Shown: positions 25,032 through 33,874 of the stretch, piece after piece
Layout of the letters: every line of letters starts with the position of its first letter
Position numbering within the stretch: the stretch's first letter is position 1
Origin: an uncultured Bacteroidia bacterium
GTDB taxonomy: Bacteria > Bacteroidota > Bacteroidia > Bacteroidales > UBA932
Length of the DNA stretch: 38,264 bases
Assembly: GCA_902789445.1 (NCBI GenBank)
Contig: CADAOB010000012.1
Span: 1 to 38,264 of the forward strand
Reading direction: 5' to 3'
Made by a program: the position numbers and the translations under genes
Notes under the pieces: model-generated
Told to the model about the DNA's origin: nothing
What the model saw: only the letters and a program-made list of their open reading frames with translations
Database searches by the model: none

Positions 25032-25867
25032 AAAAGATGCTGCTTACCGCGCTTGCCGTGCTGCTCTGCACGGCCGCGCTTCCGGCGCAGGACCTGGTGA
25101 TCCTGCATACCAACGATACACACAGCCAGATCGAGCCGATCCGCGTAGGCTACAACAAAGGGCTAGGCGGTGTGGAGCGCCGTCTCCAGTACATCGACAG
25201 CGTGCGCGCCAAATACGGGAAGAGGAAAGTGCTCCTGCTCGATGCGGGCGACTTCAACCAGGGAACGCCTTATTACACGGTGGCCCACGGCGACCTGGAA
25301 GTGGAACTGGTCAATCTGATGGGCTATGATGTCTTCGCGCTCGGCAACCACGAGTTCGACAATGGCCAGGAAGACCTGGCACGGCGTCTGAAAAAGTGCC
25401 GGCACAAGACGGTGACCTGCAATTACGATTTCTCGAACACCCCGCTCAAGAAGCTGGTCAAGCCCTATACGATCGTCCGCCGCGGCGGCATGAAGATCGG
25501 TATTGTCGGCGCCACCTGCTATCTGGAAGGTGTGGTGCTCAAGTCGGCGCTCGACAATCTGGTGCGGCTCAACGCGATCGAGGAAGTGAACCGCTGGGCG
25601 GACTACCTGAAGAACAAGAAGCACTGCGACCTGGTGATCCTGCTGTCGCACCTCGGCTATGAAGGGGGAACGCTCGACCGGCCTTCCGACGTGATCATGG
25701 TGGAGAATTCCCGCAACATCGACCTGGTGATCGGCGGGCACAGCCATACCTACCTGAAGGAAGCCCGTACGGTGAAGGACCTCGACGGGAAAATCGTCCC
25801 GATCACGCAGTGCGGCGGGCAGGGGATTGCAGTGGGAACCTGGGAGATCACTCGCGTTCGACCTTGA
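25028..25867 (+). CDS. 5'-nucleotidase catalytic domain (metallophosphoesterase), secreted
   Basis: 279 residues. Signal peptide MKKMLLTALAVLLCTAALPAQ, then the full set of calcineurin-like metal motifs: LHTNDTHSQ, LLLDAGDFNQGTPYY, ALGNHEFDNG, LLSHLGYEG and IGGHSHTYL. The GNHEFD and GHSHT motifs are those of the UshA/CpdB class. It ends where the nucleotide-binding C-terminal domain would begin; that domain is the product of the gene before it. Its 3' end overlaps the convergent DUF4783 gene by 20 bases. Confidence 0.93.
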   Translation: MKKMLLTALAVLLCTAALPAQDLVILHTNDTHSQIEPIRVGYNKGLGGVERRLQYIDSVRAKYGKRKVLLLDAGDFNQGTPYYTVAHGDLEVELVNLMGYDVFALGNHEFDNGQEDLARRLKKCRHKTVTCNYDFSNTPLKKLVKPYTIVRRGGMKIGIVGATCYLEGVVLKSALDNLVRLNAIEEVNRWADYLKNKKHCDLVILLSHLGYEGGTLDRPSDVIMVENSRNIDLVIGGHSHTYLKEARTVKDLDGKIVPITQCGGQGIAVGTWEITRVRP

Positions 25868-26255
25868 GCTGCTCGATATGGCTCGCGGCGTCGGTGGTCT
25901 TGACGTAGAGGATAACCCGGAAACGTTCGCCACCGGCGCTCAGGGAGCCGACGGCATATTTCATCGGGACTTTTCCGCTTTTGTGGATGACCGAGAATTT
26001 CTTGGGCGTATAGTTGGCGAAAAAGTTCTTCATGATGAGACGTGCCTGATTGCGGGTGCAGTTGTTGACGGCCCCGAGCATGTCGAGTTCCAGGTTGTCG
26101 GCGAACCAGGCGGAAAGTTTGTCGTAGTCACCCGACTGGAGATATTTGCCGATCGGCGTAAAAACGTCCAGCCCGCTGTCCTGGGCCCGTCCCGTGGAAG
26201 GACCGGCCGTCAGCAGCACAAACAAGAAGGATGCAAGCCAAAAAACTTTCTTCAT
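25848..26255 (-). CDS. DUF4783 protein, secreted
   Basis: 135 residues from the ATG at 26255, whose MKKVFWLASFLFVLLTAG signal peptide decides the start over an upstream in-frame Met. The mature part has the NTF2-like pattern of DUF4783: FTPIGKYLQSGDYDKLSAWF, LDMLGAV, then FFANYTPKKFSVIHKSGK. The domain is known mostly from Bacteroidota and its role is unknown. It is divergent from rlmH with about 50 bases between, and its 3' end overlaps the nucleotidase gene by 20 bases. Confidence 0.85.
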   Translation of the reverse strand: MKKVFWLASFLFVLLTAGPSTGRAQDSGLDVFTPIGKYLQSGDYDKLSAWFADNLELDMLGAVNNCTRNQARLIMKNFFANYTPKKFSVIHKSGKVPMKYAVGSLSAGGERFRVILYVKTTDAASHIEQLKVERE

Positions 26256-26305
26256 CGTTAGCAGATTATTTTTGACAAGAAGCGAGATATTCAAAAACCG
26301 AGCCA

Positions 26306-26779
26306 ATGAAAGTCAAGGTGCTCTTTACCGGTAAAACCACGGAGGCGTGGATCCGTCAGGGAATCGAGGTCTATGCCGGCCGCATCCGCCACTATGTGTC
26401 GTTTGAACTGGTGGAAATCCCGGACCTGCGGCAGACGGCCTCGCTCAGCGAGGACCAGATCAGGCAGCGCGAAGGTGACATGATTCTCAAGGCGCTCAAG
26501 CCGGGCGACCATCTGGTCCTGCTGGATGAGCGCGGTGCGAGCTTCTCTTCGCTGGATTGGGCACGGAATTTGGAGCAGAAGGCCGCGCATCTCCCGAAGG
26601 ATCTTGTCTTTGTGATCGGCGGTCCGTACGGCTTTTCACAGGTGGTCTATCAGCGGTGCCAGGAGCGGCTTTCGCTTTCGCGGATGACCTTCTCCCACCA
26701 GCTGGTCCGTCTCGTCTTCCTGGAGCAGCTGTACCGCGCCTTCACCATCATCCGGGGAGAACCTTATCACCACGAATGA
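26306..26779 (+). CDS. rlmH: 23S rRNA (pseudouridine1915-N3)-methyltransferase RlmH
   Basis: 157 residues, the normal size. A SPOUT-fold protein with LVLLDERGASFSSLDWAR, the knot segment FVIGGPYGFSQVVYQR, and the C-terminal SLSRMTFSHQLVRLVFLEQLYRA (its two halves SLSRMTFSHQLVR and LVFLEQLYRAF) ending in GEPYHHE, all diagnostic. It methylates pseudouridine 1915 in helix 69 of 23S rRNA on assembled ribosomes. The stop overlaps the ATG of the sensor kinase by 4 bases. Confidence 0.97.
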   Translation: MKVKVLFTGKTTEAWIRQGIEVYAGRIRHYVSFELVEIPDLRQTASLSEDQIRQREGDMILKALKPGDHLVLLDERGASFSSLDWARNLEQKAAHLPKDLVFVIGGPYGFSQVVYQRCQERLSLSRMTFSHQLVRLVFLEQLYRAFTIIRGEPYHHE

Positions 26780-29700
26780 GCCGAGTCAAACCATATCTGC
26801 TGCGTTTGCGCCGCTTCCTGCTGCGGTACGGCAGTTTCGTCCTTTTCGGAATCGCGCTGGTCCTGCTGGGGCTCTCCGGCATCCGGCCCGACTACGAGGC
26901 GCGGCTGCGCCGGCAGAAGAACCGCGTGGAGCGTGCGCTCCACAAACGGGAGCTGCTGGCGGAGAAGTATTCCTACCGCGCGCTCCAGGCCATGGACCAG
27001 GACTGGGTGGATTTCGACGACCTGCCGGACGACATCGTGCTCTACTGCTATCAGGCCGATACGATGAAGAGCTGGACGCACCAGTTCCCCATCAGCAACG
27101 ACGAGGTGGACGTCTATCCCTATTCCTACCGGCTCCAGTTCATGAGCAACCGCAATCTCTATGCGACGCCCCTGGCCTATATCGGGATGCAGGAGAAGTA
27201 TGTCAACCTGGGCTCTGCCTGGTATGTGGTCACTACCCATTTCAAGGATGACCGGCGCGTCAAGGTGGTAACGGGCATTCTCATCAAGACGGAGTATCCC
27301 AGCAGCGCCATTCCCAATACCGTCAATCCGCACCTGCACCTGAAAGACAATTATACGACGCTGGCCATCAACGACGACGATACCGCCATCGTGTACGGCA
27401 TCGAGGACCAGCCGCTGTTCTCGGTCGTCCGGACCGTACCGCCGTCTCCGGGACACGGCAACATGAACCTGCGCTGGCTGGCTTTCATCCTGATGCTGCT
27501 GGCTGTCTTCCCGTACCATTACCGCTATCATACCTGGCGCACTTTCTGGTTCGCCGTCCTGACGTTGGCCGCAGTGCGCCTGCTGGCTTTCTATTACGTC
27601 GGGAAAGGATTTGCCTCCGGGGAACTCTTCTCGCCGGTGCTCTATGCCGACACGGCGCTCTTCAATTCGCTGGGCAGCCTGCTGTTCAACAACGTCACCG
27701 TGGCTTTCGCTTTCTATGCGCTCTTTGTGATGCGTTACCGCATCCACCGGGCGATGGAGTTCCGTCCGCCGGGGTACCGCTGGACCGTCGTGGTGCTCCT
27801 CTCCCTGGCCGGCCTTGCGCTGATGGCCTACATCCATTTCGTGATGCGTTCGCTGCTGCGCAACTCCAGCATCGTGATGGAGCCGCACCGTCTCTCGGCG
27901 ATCGGGCCGTACGCCCTCGTGACCTACCTGACCTTTGCGATGCTCTTCCTGGCGCTGCTCTACCAGATTTATATGGTGGTGATGCTTATCCGCCGCGACG
28001 CACGGGTCAACCTCTTCTCCTGGACCAACCTTGTCGCGTACACCCTGGCCATTTCGCTCTACAGCGTGCTTTCCATCAATGTGTACAGCCTCAATAAGGA
28101 ATACGAGAGCAACCGCGTCAACACCAGCAAGCTGGCTATCGAGCGGGACCTGTCGCTCGAGATGTTCCTCCGGGAGGTGGAGCCCGCCATCCAGAGCGAC
28201 CCGTTCCTGTCGGTCCTTACGTCCGTGGGCGGGGCCGAGCTCATCAAGAACCGCCTGATGGAGCGCTACTTCTACAGCGACGTGGTGCGCAAATACAACA
28301 TCACGCTCTCCACCTGCTCGCCCAGCAACCTGATCACGCTGGGGCAGGGGACCGAACCGGTGGGCTGCTTCGCTTTTTACGAGAATATGATCAAGGACTA
28401 CGGTGTCGCGCTGGCGCCCGGATCCAACATCTACTATCTGCACGACTACAACGGCTTGGCGTCCTATATCGGCATGTTCACCTATTTCGATCCGTCCAAT
28501 TATCAGGTCTCGCGCCTGTTCCTGGAGCTGGAGTCGAAATACAAGAACGATGTGGTCGCCAATCCTTTCGACGCTCTCACCACGCGCGCCGGGACGGCAG
28601 CCACCCTCTCGCGCCAGTATTCCTATGCGCGCTATTCCGACGAGCGCCTGGTCTCCTACGGCGGCAGCTACGTCTATCCCGTCGTGCCTCCGTCCGGCTA
28701 CAAGATCGGTTACACGATGGTCAACAAAGACGGCTACGTGCACTTTGTCAACCGGCTTTCGGATGAGGACATTACGGTCATTTCGCGGCCGCGTCGCCCC
28801 TTCTTCCCGCACCTGGTCTCGTTCTCCTATCTGGCCATCTTCTACGGTATCTTCCTGCTGCTGTTTACGATACGTTGGCGGAAAGACAAGCTGTTCAACC
28901 TGCCCAAGCACTCGCTCAAGCGCAAGATCACCTTGCTGATCACCTTGGCGATGGTCTTCGCCCTGGGCACGATGGGCATCGGGACCGTGGTCTATGTCAT
29001 GCGGCTCAACCGGGAGAACAACCGCGAGGCGATGGACGCCCTGATGACTTCGGCCCAGACTTCGCTGGCCGAGCCCTGCAAGTATGCGATGCGCTACAAT
29101 GAACTCAATACCCCGGAGCTCTTCAACGCGATGGAAGAATTCACCAAGGTTACGCGCTCGGAACTGAATCTCTATAATATCCACGGGGAGCTCATCCGTT
29201 CGACCAAGCCCGAGCTGTTCGACCAGTATCTGATTGGCAAGCGTATGAACAACAAGGCCTTCCGGCAGATTGTCAAACGCCGGCAGCTGCGCTTTGTCGA
29301 TCTGGAGTCCATTGCGGGCGTACGCTTCTTGTCGATTTACGAACCCGTTTTCAATGGCGACGGAACCATGGTGGCGATCGTCAACGTCCCGTATTTCAAC
29401 CGCAACGAGGACGTGACCAATGCGACCGCTTCGACCATTTCGGCCATCATCAACATCTACCTGATCCTCTTGATTGCCGCCATCGCCCTGGGCGCCATTA
29501 TCTCCAATTCGCTCTCGCGGCCGCTGGTCGAGATCAAGGAGCGCATCGACCGGCTTGCGCTCACGGGCAACCGCCGCATCCGCTACCGCAACTCGAAAGA
29601 CGAGCTTGGCGTGCTGATCGACTCGTATAACAAGATGGTGGAAGACCTCGAAGAAAGTTCCCGCCGGCTGGCGCAGACCGAGCGCGACCAGGCGTGGAAG

Positions 29701-30381
29701 GAAATGGCCCGCCATATCGCCCACGAAATCAAGAATCCGCTGACACCGATGAAACTCAGCATCCAGTACCTGATGCGGATGAAGGAGGCGGGTGTCCCGG
29801 GATGGGAGGAAAAACTGGAGAGCGTCAGCAAATCCCTGCTGGAGCAGATCGATACGCTTTCGCAGACGGCTTCGGAGTTTTCGTCCGTGAGTGCATCCGG
29901 GGAAGATATCACCCGCATCGAGCTGGATGCGCTGATTGCCGAGCAGAAAGACCTCTATGACAACCGCGAGGATATCGCCGTCAGCTATTGCCGTCAGGGA
30001 GAAGGGGATGCGCTGGTGGATGCCCGCCGCAGCCAGTTGACCCGCGTGCTGGTCAATCTGCTGACCAATTCCGTCCAGGCGATCGAAAACAGCGGAAAGG
30101 AAGGCGGACAGATCCGGATCACGCTTTCACCGGCCGTGCTGGGAGGCAAGCCGGCCTGGCAGTTTGACGTGGAGGACAACGGCCCGGGCGTCAACGAAGC
30201 GGACCGGGCCAAACTCTTTACCCTGAATTTCACCACCAAGAAGACGGGTACGGGCCTGGGGCTTGCACTCAGCCGCATGATCATCGAACAGAGCCAGGGA
30301 ACCATCGGCTACAGCCGCTCCCAGGATCTGGGCGGCGCGCGCTTCACCGTGGTTCTCCCCGCCGCGTCAGTCCCGGCCTGA
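26776..30381 (+). CDS. Very large NtrY-like sensor histidine kinase
   Basis: 1201 residues from ATG 26776 (ATGA overlap with rlmH). Order: membrane helix (about 17-35); extracytoplasmic part (about 36-230); six or so helices (about 231-430); soluble segment (about 430-675); helices at about 680 and 715; second sensor segment (about 745-890); helix at about 891-910; HAMP (SRPLVEIKERIDRL, about 911-958); HisKA with His983 in HEIKNPLTP; HATPase with NLLTNSVQAIE (N box, about 1093), VEDNGPGV and GTGLGLALSR. The HEIKNPLTPMKLS pattern is that of NtrY-type kinases, which partner NtrC-like regulators. The natural partner is the AtoC-type regulator at 35516, 5 kb away. The signal is unknown. Its stop lies inside a short palindromic repeat. 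Confidence 0.92.
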   Translation: MSRVKPYLLRLRRFLLRYGSFVLFGIALVLLGLSGIRPDYEARLRRQKNRVERALHKRELLAEKYSYRALQAMDQDWVDFDDLPDDIVLYCYQADTMKSWTHQFPISNDEVDVYPYSYRLQFMSNRNLYATPLAYIGMQEKYVNLGSAWYVVTTHFKDDRRVKVVTGILIKTEYPSSAIPNTVNPHLHLKDNYTTLAINDDDTAIVYGIEDQPLFSVVRTVPPSPGHGNMNLRWLAFILMLLAVFPYHYRYHTWRTFWFAVLTLAAVRLLAFYYVGKGFASGELFSPVLYADTALFNSLGSLLFNNVTVAFAFYALFVMRYRIHRAMEFRPPGYRWTVVVLLSLAGLALMAYIHFVMRSLLRNSSIVMEPHRLSAIGPYALVTYLTFAMLFLALLYQIYMVVMLIRRDARVNLFSWTNLVAYTLAISLYSVLSINVYSLNKEYESNRVNTSKLAIERDLSLEMFLREVEPAIQSDPFLSVLTSVGGAELIKNRLMERYFYSDVVRKYNITLSTCSPSNLITLGQGTEPVGCFAFYENMIKDYGVALAPGSNIYYLHDYNGLASYIGMFTYFDPSNYQVSRLFLELESKYKNDVVANPFDALTTRAGTAATLSRQYSYARYSDERLVSYGGSYVYPVVPPSGYKIGYTMVNKDGYVHFVNRLSDEDITVISRPRRPFFPHLVSFSYLAIFYGIFLLLFTIRWRKDKLFNLPKHSLKRKITLLITLAMVFALGTMGIGTVVYVMRLNRENNREAMDALMTSAQTSLAEPCKYAMRYNELNTPELFNAMEEFTKVTRSELNLYNIHGELIRSTKPELFDQYLIGKRMNNKAFRQIVKRRQLRFVDLESIAGVRFLSIYEPVFNGDGTMVAIVNVPYFNRNEDVTNATASTISAIINIYLILLIAAIALGAIISNSLSRPLVEIKERIDRLALTGNRRIRYRNSKDELGVLIDSYNKMVEDLEESSRRLAQTERDQAWKEMARHIAHEIKNPLTPMKLSIQYLMRMKEAGVPGWEEKLESVSKSLLEQIDTLSQTASEFSSVSASGEDITRIELDALIAEQKDLYDNREDIAVSYCRQGEGDALVDARRSQLTRVLVNLLTNSVQAIENSGKEGGQIRITLSPAVLGGKPAWQFDVEDNGPGVNEADRAKLFTLNFTTKKTGTGLGLALSRMIIEQSQGTIGYSRSQDLGGARFTVVLPAASVPA

Positions 30382-30415
30382 CCGGGTCGCCGTCATTCCC
30401 GGCCTGACCGGGAAT
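30372..30415. repeat. Two copies of a palindromic repeat CCCGGCCTGACCGGG
   Basis: The 15-base unit occurs at 30372-30386 and 30398-30412, 11 bases apart. The second is extended to ATTCCC...GGGAAT (30395-30415), similar in plan to the dRS3-type repeats of other bacteria. The first copy contains the kinase stop codon; the second abuts the der stop. Likely a dispersed intergenic palindrome, perhaps also a terminator. Confidence 0.65.
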
Positions 30416-31729
30416 CTATTTCTGACGCAGGAAGATCTGCAGCACGCAGCCCGTGTAGTCGAAATGGCTGCGGAGCTTGTTTTCCAGGAAACGTTTGTAG
30501 GGATCGCGGATGTACTGCGGCAGATTGCAGAAGAACGCGAAACTCGGCGACGGCGTAGGAAGCTGGGTGATATACTTGATCTTGATGTATTTGCCCTTCC
30601 ATGCCGGCGGCGGATAATTCTCGATTTCGGGCAGCATCGCATCGTTCAGTTGTGAGGTGGGGATGCGGCGGGAATAATTGGCATACACGTGCTCGGCCGC
30701 TTCCAGCACGTCCATGATGCGCTGCTTGTTGGTTGCCGAAGTGAAGATGATGGGGATGTCGCTCAGCGGGGCGATGCGCTTCTCGATGGCGGCTTTGTAC
30801 TCCTTCATCGTATTGGCGGTCTTGTCGGGCACCAGGTCCCATTTGTTGACCACGATGACGCAGCCTTTCCGGTTGCGGGCGATCAGGTTGAAGATCGACA
30901 TGTCCTGCGCTTCGATGCCGCTGGTGGCATCGATCATCAGGATGCAGACGTCGGAATTCTCGATGGCGCGGATCGAGCGCAGCACACTGTAGAATTCGAG
31001 GTCTTCGGTCACCTTGGCTTTCTTGCGGAGACCGGCGGTATCGACCACCAGGAATTCGTGGCCGAATTTGTTGTAGTGGGAGGAGATGGCATCGCGTGTG
31101 GTGCCGGCCACGGGTGTGACGATATTGCGTTCCTCACCCAGCAGGGCATTGGTGAGCGAGGATTTGCCGACGTTCGGCTTGCCGACGATGGTGAAGCGGG
31201 GGAGTCCCTCATAGGGATCCTGTACGTCGCGGGTCTCCTTGGGCAGGAGTTCCACCACTTTGTCGAGCAGGTCGCCGGTTCCGCTGCCGGTGGCGGCGGC
31301 GATGGCCATCGGGTCGCCGAGGCCGAGTCCATAGAACTGATAGCTGTCGTACATTTTGTCTCCGGTGTCCACCTTGTTGACGGTCAGGACGACGGGTTTC
31401 TTGCTGCGGCGCAGGATATCGGCGATTTCTTCGTCGTAGTCGGTGATGCCGGTGGCGGCTTCCACCATGAAGAGCACCAGGTCGCACTCTTCGATGGCGA
31501 TCAGTACCTGTTTGCGGATCTCGCCCTCGAACACGTCGTCGCTGTTTGAGGTGAAACCGCCGGTATCGACCACCGAGAACTCGTGGCCGCACCATTCGCA
31601 TTTGCCGTAATGGCGGTCGCGCGTCACGCCCGCCGTTTCATCGACGATGGCCTGGCGGATGCCCACCAGCCGGTTGAACAGCGTCGATTTGCCCACGTTC
31701 GGGCGTCCTACGATAGCTACCAGATTCAT
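30416..31729 (-). CDS. der: Ribosome biogenesis GTPase Der (EngA)
   Basis: 437 residues with two tandem GTPase domains. Domain 1 shows [19 protein letters not shown] and NKVD; domain 2 (from about residue 175) shows [23 protein letters not shown] and NKWD. A C-terminal KH-like domain follows (about 350-437) with [20 protein letters not shown]. Der acts in 50S subunit assembly. A full promoter stands 21 bases upstream of the ATG, after the palindrome at 31790-31910. Confidence 0.97.
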   Translation of the reverse strand: MNLVAIVGRPNVGKSTLFNRLVGIRQAIVDETAGVTRDRHYGKCEWCGHEFSVVDTGGFTSNSDDVFEGEIRKQVLIAIEECDLVLFMVEAATGITDYDEEIADILRRSKKPVVLTVNKVDTGDKMYDSYQFYGLGLGDPMAIAAATGSGTGDLLDKVVELLPKETRDVQDPYEGLPRFTIVGKPNVGKSSLTNALLGEERNIVTPVAGTTRDAISSHYNKFGHEFLVVDTAGLRKKAKVTEDLEFYSVLRSIRAIENSDVCILMIDATSGIEAQDMSIFNLIARNRKGCVIVVNKWDLVPDKTANTMKEYKAAIEKRIAPLSDIPIIFTSATNKQRIMDVLEAAEHVYANYSRRIPTSQLNDAMLPEIENYPPPAWKGKYIKIKYITQLPTPSPSFAFFCNLPQYIRDPYKRFLENKLRSHFDYTGCVLQIFLRQK

Positions 31730-31749
31730 AAGCTTGTCTTTTTCCGCCG

Positions 31750-31780
31750 CAAAGATACCAAATATTCGGCAATCCCCAAA
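31750..31780 (-). promoter_or_regulatory. Promoter of der
   Basis: Minus-strand TTTG (31777-31780), 19-base spacer, TATCTTTG (31750-31757), a full match to the consensus; the ATG at 31729 is 20 bases downstream. Confidence 0.75.
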
Positions 31781-31789
31781 CGCCCCGCG

Positions 31790-31910
31790 CTTTCCGCTGC
31801 AACGGACACGTCAGTCAGTCAACAACTTACGCAAAGTGACCCCCTCCGAAAAAGAGGGGGTAACTTTGCGTAATCGACTGAATATCAGCTGCGTCCGTTG
31901 CAGCGGGAAG
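31790..31910. repeat. 121-base imperfect palindrome (MITE-like or large hairpin)
   Basis: Outer arms CCGCTGCAACGGAC (31794-31807) and its exact complement (31893-31906) are perfect over 14 bp and extend to 31790-31910 with one mismatch. The inner stem pairs 31827-31846 with 31854-31873, 20 bp with one mismatch, around the 7-base loop CGAAAAA. Between them only short pairing (TCAGTC / GACTGA) is seen. It fills the gap between the transglutaminase stop and the der promoter. It could end the upstream transcript, but it is far longer than a terminator and lacks a clear T-run. No protein-coding capacity. Confidence 0.7.
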
Positions 31911-31914
31911 GGGT

Positions 31915-33258
31915 CTATTTATAGTCAATCTCCTCGATCCAGCCGCTCCACTGATTGAAGTAGAGGTTGCCACCGGCCCATTCGACCTCGCCGCGCTGGA
32001 AGTCCACCGTCTCGCTCCGGATGAATTTCTTCTCCGGATAGAAGCGGCCGGAATAGTCGCTGTTGCAGATCAGGCGGTAGGCGTCAAGACCTTTCGTGTA
32101 GAAATAGTATTCGTCCTCGATGTCCGCCACGGCGTCGCGACCCCGGCCGAACGACACGTCGGTCGGTACCCAGCCGATGCCTTCGTAGTAAACCTCGCTC
32201 CAGTCGTGCATGTTGACGGCACCCGGATGCAGCATCCAGCCGCTCTGCCAGCGGGCCGGAATGCCCGCGGCGCGGCACAGCGTCACCAGCAGCAGGCCTA
32301 CCTGGCCGCAGTCGCCGTGACCGTTCTCCAGCACATACATCGGAATATTCTCGATGGTGGAATACTCACGGGCGCTGGCCCAGGGGAAGGTCTTGACAAT
32401 CCAGCCATAGATGGATTTGACCTTCAGGTACGGATTGTCGATGCCCGCCGTCAGCGAGTCGGCCAGGGCGCGGATGCGGTCGGTGAAAATGACGTGCGTC
32501 TTGCGCTGGGCCGTATAGGTCTTGTATAGCTCGGAAGCCGTATCATAGGGTTTGCAGTCTTCCGGTGCGAAGTCATACCACTCATTGCTGCCGGTAAAGG
32601 AGAAGGTGTAGCTGAAGACGGTCGGTTTGCCGGCCTCGGCCTTTTTCTCCATGTAGATGCTCTTGTGCTCAACCTCGTCCGGGGCGATGATGTAGTCCGG
32701 CTCTGAAGCGGAGATGAGTTTCACGTCGCGCTGGCTGTCCTGGTCTTCGCGCGGGAAGGGCATCCAGGCCCGGACGGTCTCGCCCGCAGGGACGGCATCC
32801 GGCTTGACGGTCAGCTCGTATTTGATGGTAAACCGGACCGGTTTGACCAGGTTCTGTCCGGTGCTGCGGACAGCCGCGATCACCTCGCGGTTGTATTCGT
32901 CCAGATAGACATCCTCCACGTCCCGGGTCACGCCGTTGACGGCCTCAAAGACCTTGCGGGCCTCGGAATCGATGCGGAAAAGGTTGCGTCCCGCATTGCG
33001 GAAATAGCGCTTCTGTCCGTCGATGAGCCTGCCTTCCAGCGCTTTGGAGTCTTCCCATGCGGCGACTTGTTCCTGCGTCAGTTCGGGATAGTAGGGCTTG
33101 AGATAGTCCACGATGTACGCGCTGTCACGCGAGAAGTCGATGGCGATGCGCGCCTGGCGCTCGGCTTCGGTGATGTCGAGGGTCGGATCGCCGGAAACAG
33201 CGCGTCCACACCCGAAGATAACGAGTGCGGACGCGATGATGAACCACGCTTTACGCAT
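31915..33258 (-). CDS. Transglutaminase-like (TgpA/YebA-type core) lipoprotein
   Basis: 447 residues. Signal peptide with a probable lipobox VIFGC (Cys17). The last about 190 residues are a transglutaminase-like cysteine protease core with the full triad: Cys in GHGDCGQVG, His in NMHDWSEV and Asp in VPTDVSFG. The N-terminal half (about 40-250) is beta-rich, with YELTVKPDAVPAGETVRAWM resembling the domain found before the core in similar secreted proteins. It may cleave or crosslink peptides or peptidoglycan in the periplasm; substrate unknown. It lies 21 bases after the efp stop and may share its promoter. Confidence 0.88.
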   Translation of the reverse strand: MRKAWFIIASALVIFGCGRAVSGDPTLDITEAERQARIAIDFSRDSAYIVDYLKPYYPELTQEQVAAWEDSKALEGRLIDGQKRYFRNAGRNLFRIDSEARKVFEAVNGVTRDVEDVYLDEYNREVIAAVRSTGQNLVKPVRFTIKYELTVKPDAVPAGETVRAWMPFPREDQDSQRDVKLISASEPDYIIAPDEVEHKSIYMEKKAEAGKPTVFSYTFSFTGSNEWYDFAPEDCKPYDTASELYKTYTAQRKTHVIFTDRIRALADSLTAGIDNPYLKVKSIYGWIVKTFPWASAREYSTIENIPMYVLENGHGDCGQVGLLLVTLCRAAGIPARWQSGWMLHPGAVNMHDWSEVYYEGIGWVPTDVSFGRGRDAVADIEDEYYFYTKGLDAYRLICNSDYSGRFYPEKKFIRSETVDFQRGEVEWAGGNLYFNQWSGWIEEIDYK

Positions 33259-33279
33259 AAGGCTCTATGGTTTTAGGTG

Positions 33280-33852
33280 TTATTTCACACGCTCGCCGTA
33301 GGAACGGTCGGTGGTGTTGACGCGGATCTTGTCGCCCTGGTTGATGAAGAGGGGAACCATGATGATGGCGCCCGTCTCGAGGGTAGCTTCCTTGAGCGCG
33401 TTGGTCGAGGCGGTGTTGCCCTTGACGGCCGGCTCGGTGTAGGTGACTTCCAGTTCGACATAGGTCGGAAGTTCGCAGGTGAGGCAGCGCTCGTCATCGC
33501 CTTCCACGTGGAACACCATCTGGACGATCTGGCCTTCCTTCATCAGGTCGGCGTTCTCGACGATGTCTTTCTCCAGTTTGATCTGGTCGAAGGTCTCGTT
33601 GTTCATGAAGTTGAAACCGTCCTCTTCCGCATAGAGGTATTGATATTCGCGGTGCTCGACCGTGATCACGTCGATCTTCTCGCCCGCATTCCAGGTTTTT
33701 TCCAGGATACGGCCGTTCTCGAGGTTGCGGAGTTTGGATTTGACGAAAGCGGGGCCTTTACCCGGTTTGACGTGCTGGAACCATACGATGGAGCAGGGTT
33801 TTCCTTCGAAATTGAGGTAGAGTCCGTTCTTAAAATCAGCTGTTGTTGCCAT
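33280..33852 (-). CDS. efp: Translation elongation factor P
   Basis: 190 residues, the usual length. The KOW-like domain 1 has FQHVKPGKGPAFVKSKLRNL with Lys32 at the tip of the loop, the site that is post-translationally modified in many bacteria. Domains 2 and 3 follow, with FMNNETFDQIKL and TGAIIMVPLFINQGDKIRV. EF-P rescues ribosomes stalled at polyproline. No epmA or epmB-like gene is nearby. A -7 element at 33896-33903 overlaps the end of ispH. Confidence 0.97.
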   Translation of the reverse strand: MATTADFKNGLYLNFEGKPCSIVWFQHVKPGKGPAFVKSKLRNLENGRILEKTWNAGEKIDVITVEHREYQYLYAEEDGFNFMNNETFDQIKLEKDIVENADLMKEGQIVQMVFHVEGDDERCLTCELPTYVELEVTYTEPAVKGNTASTNALKEATLETGAIIMVPLFINQGDKIRVNTTDRSYGERVK

Positions 33853-33874
33853 AAAGTGTGTAATATTTTGATGA

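Noticed and set aside
26557-26775. N-terminal extension of the sensor kinase frame into rlmH
   Set aside because: It is rlmH read in another frame; ATG 26776 sits in an ATGA overlap and starts a normal membrane anchor.
26767-29724. A 985-codon open frame on the minus strand opposite the sensor kinase
   Set aside because: It mirrors kinase codons, is full of His/Arg/Gln/Val typical of antisense frames in GC-rich DNA, and shows no motif. The kinase frame has clear domains.
31647-31958. Short plus-strand frames over the der start and the palindrome
   Set aside because: They run across the palindrome and antisense to der with no coding signal.
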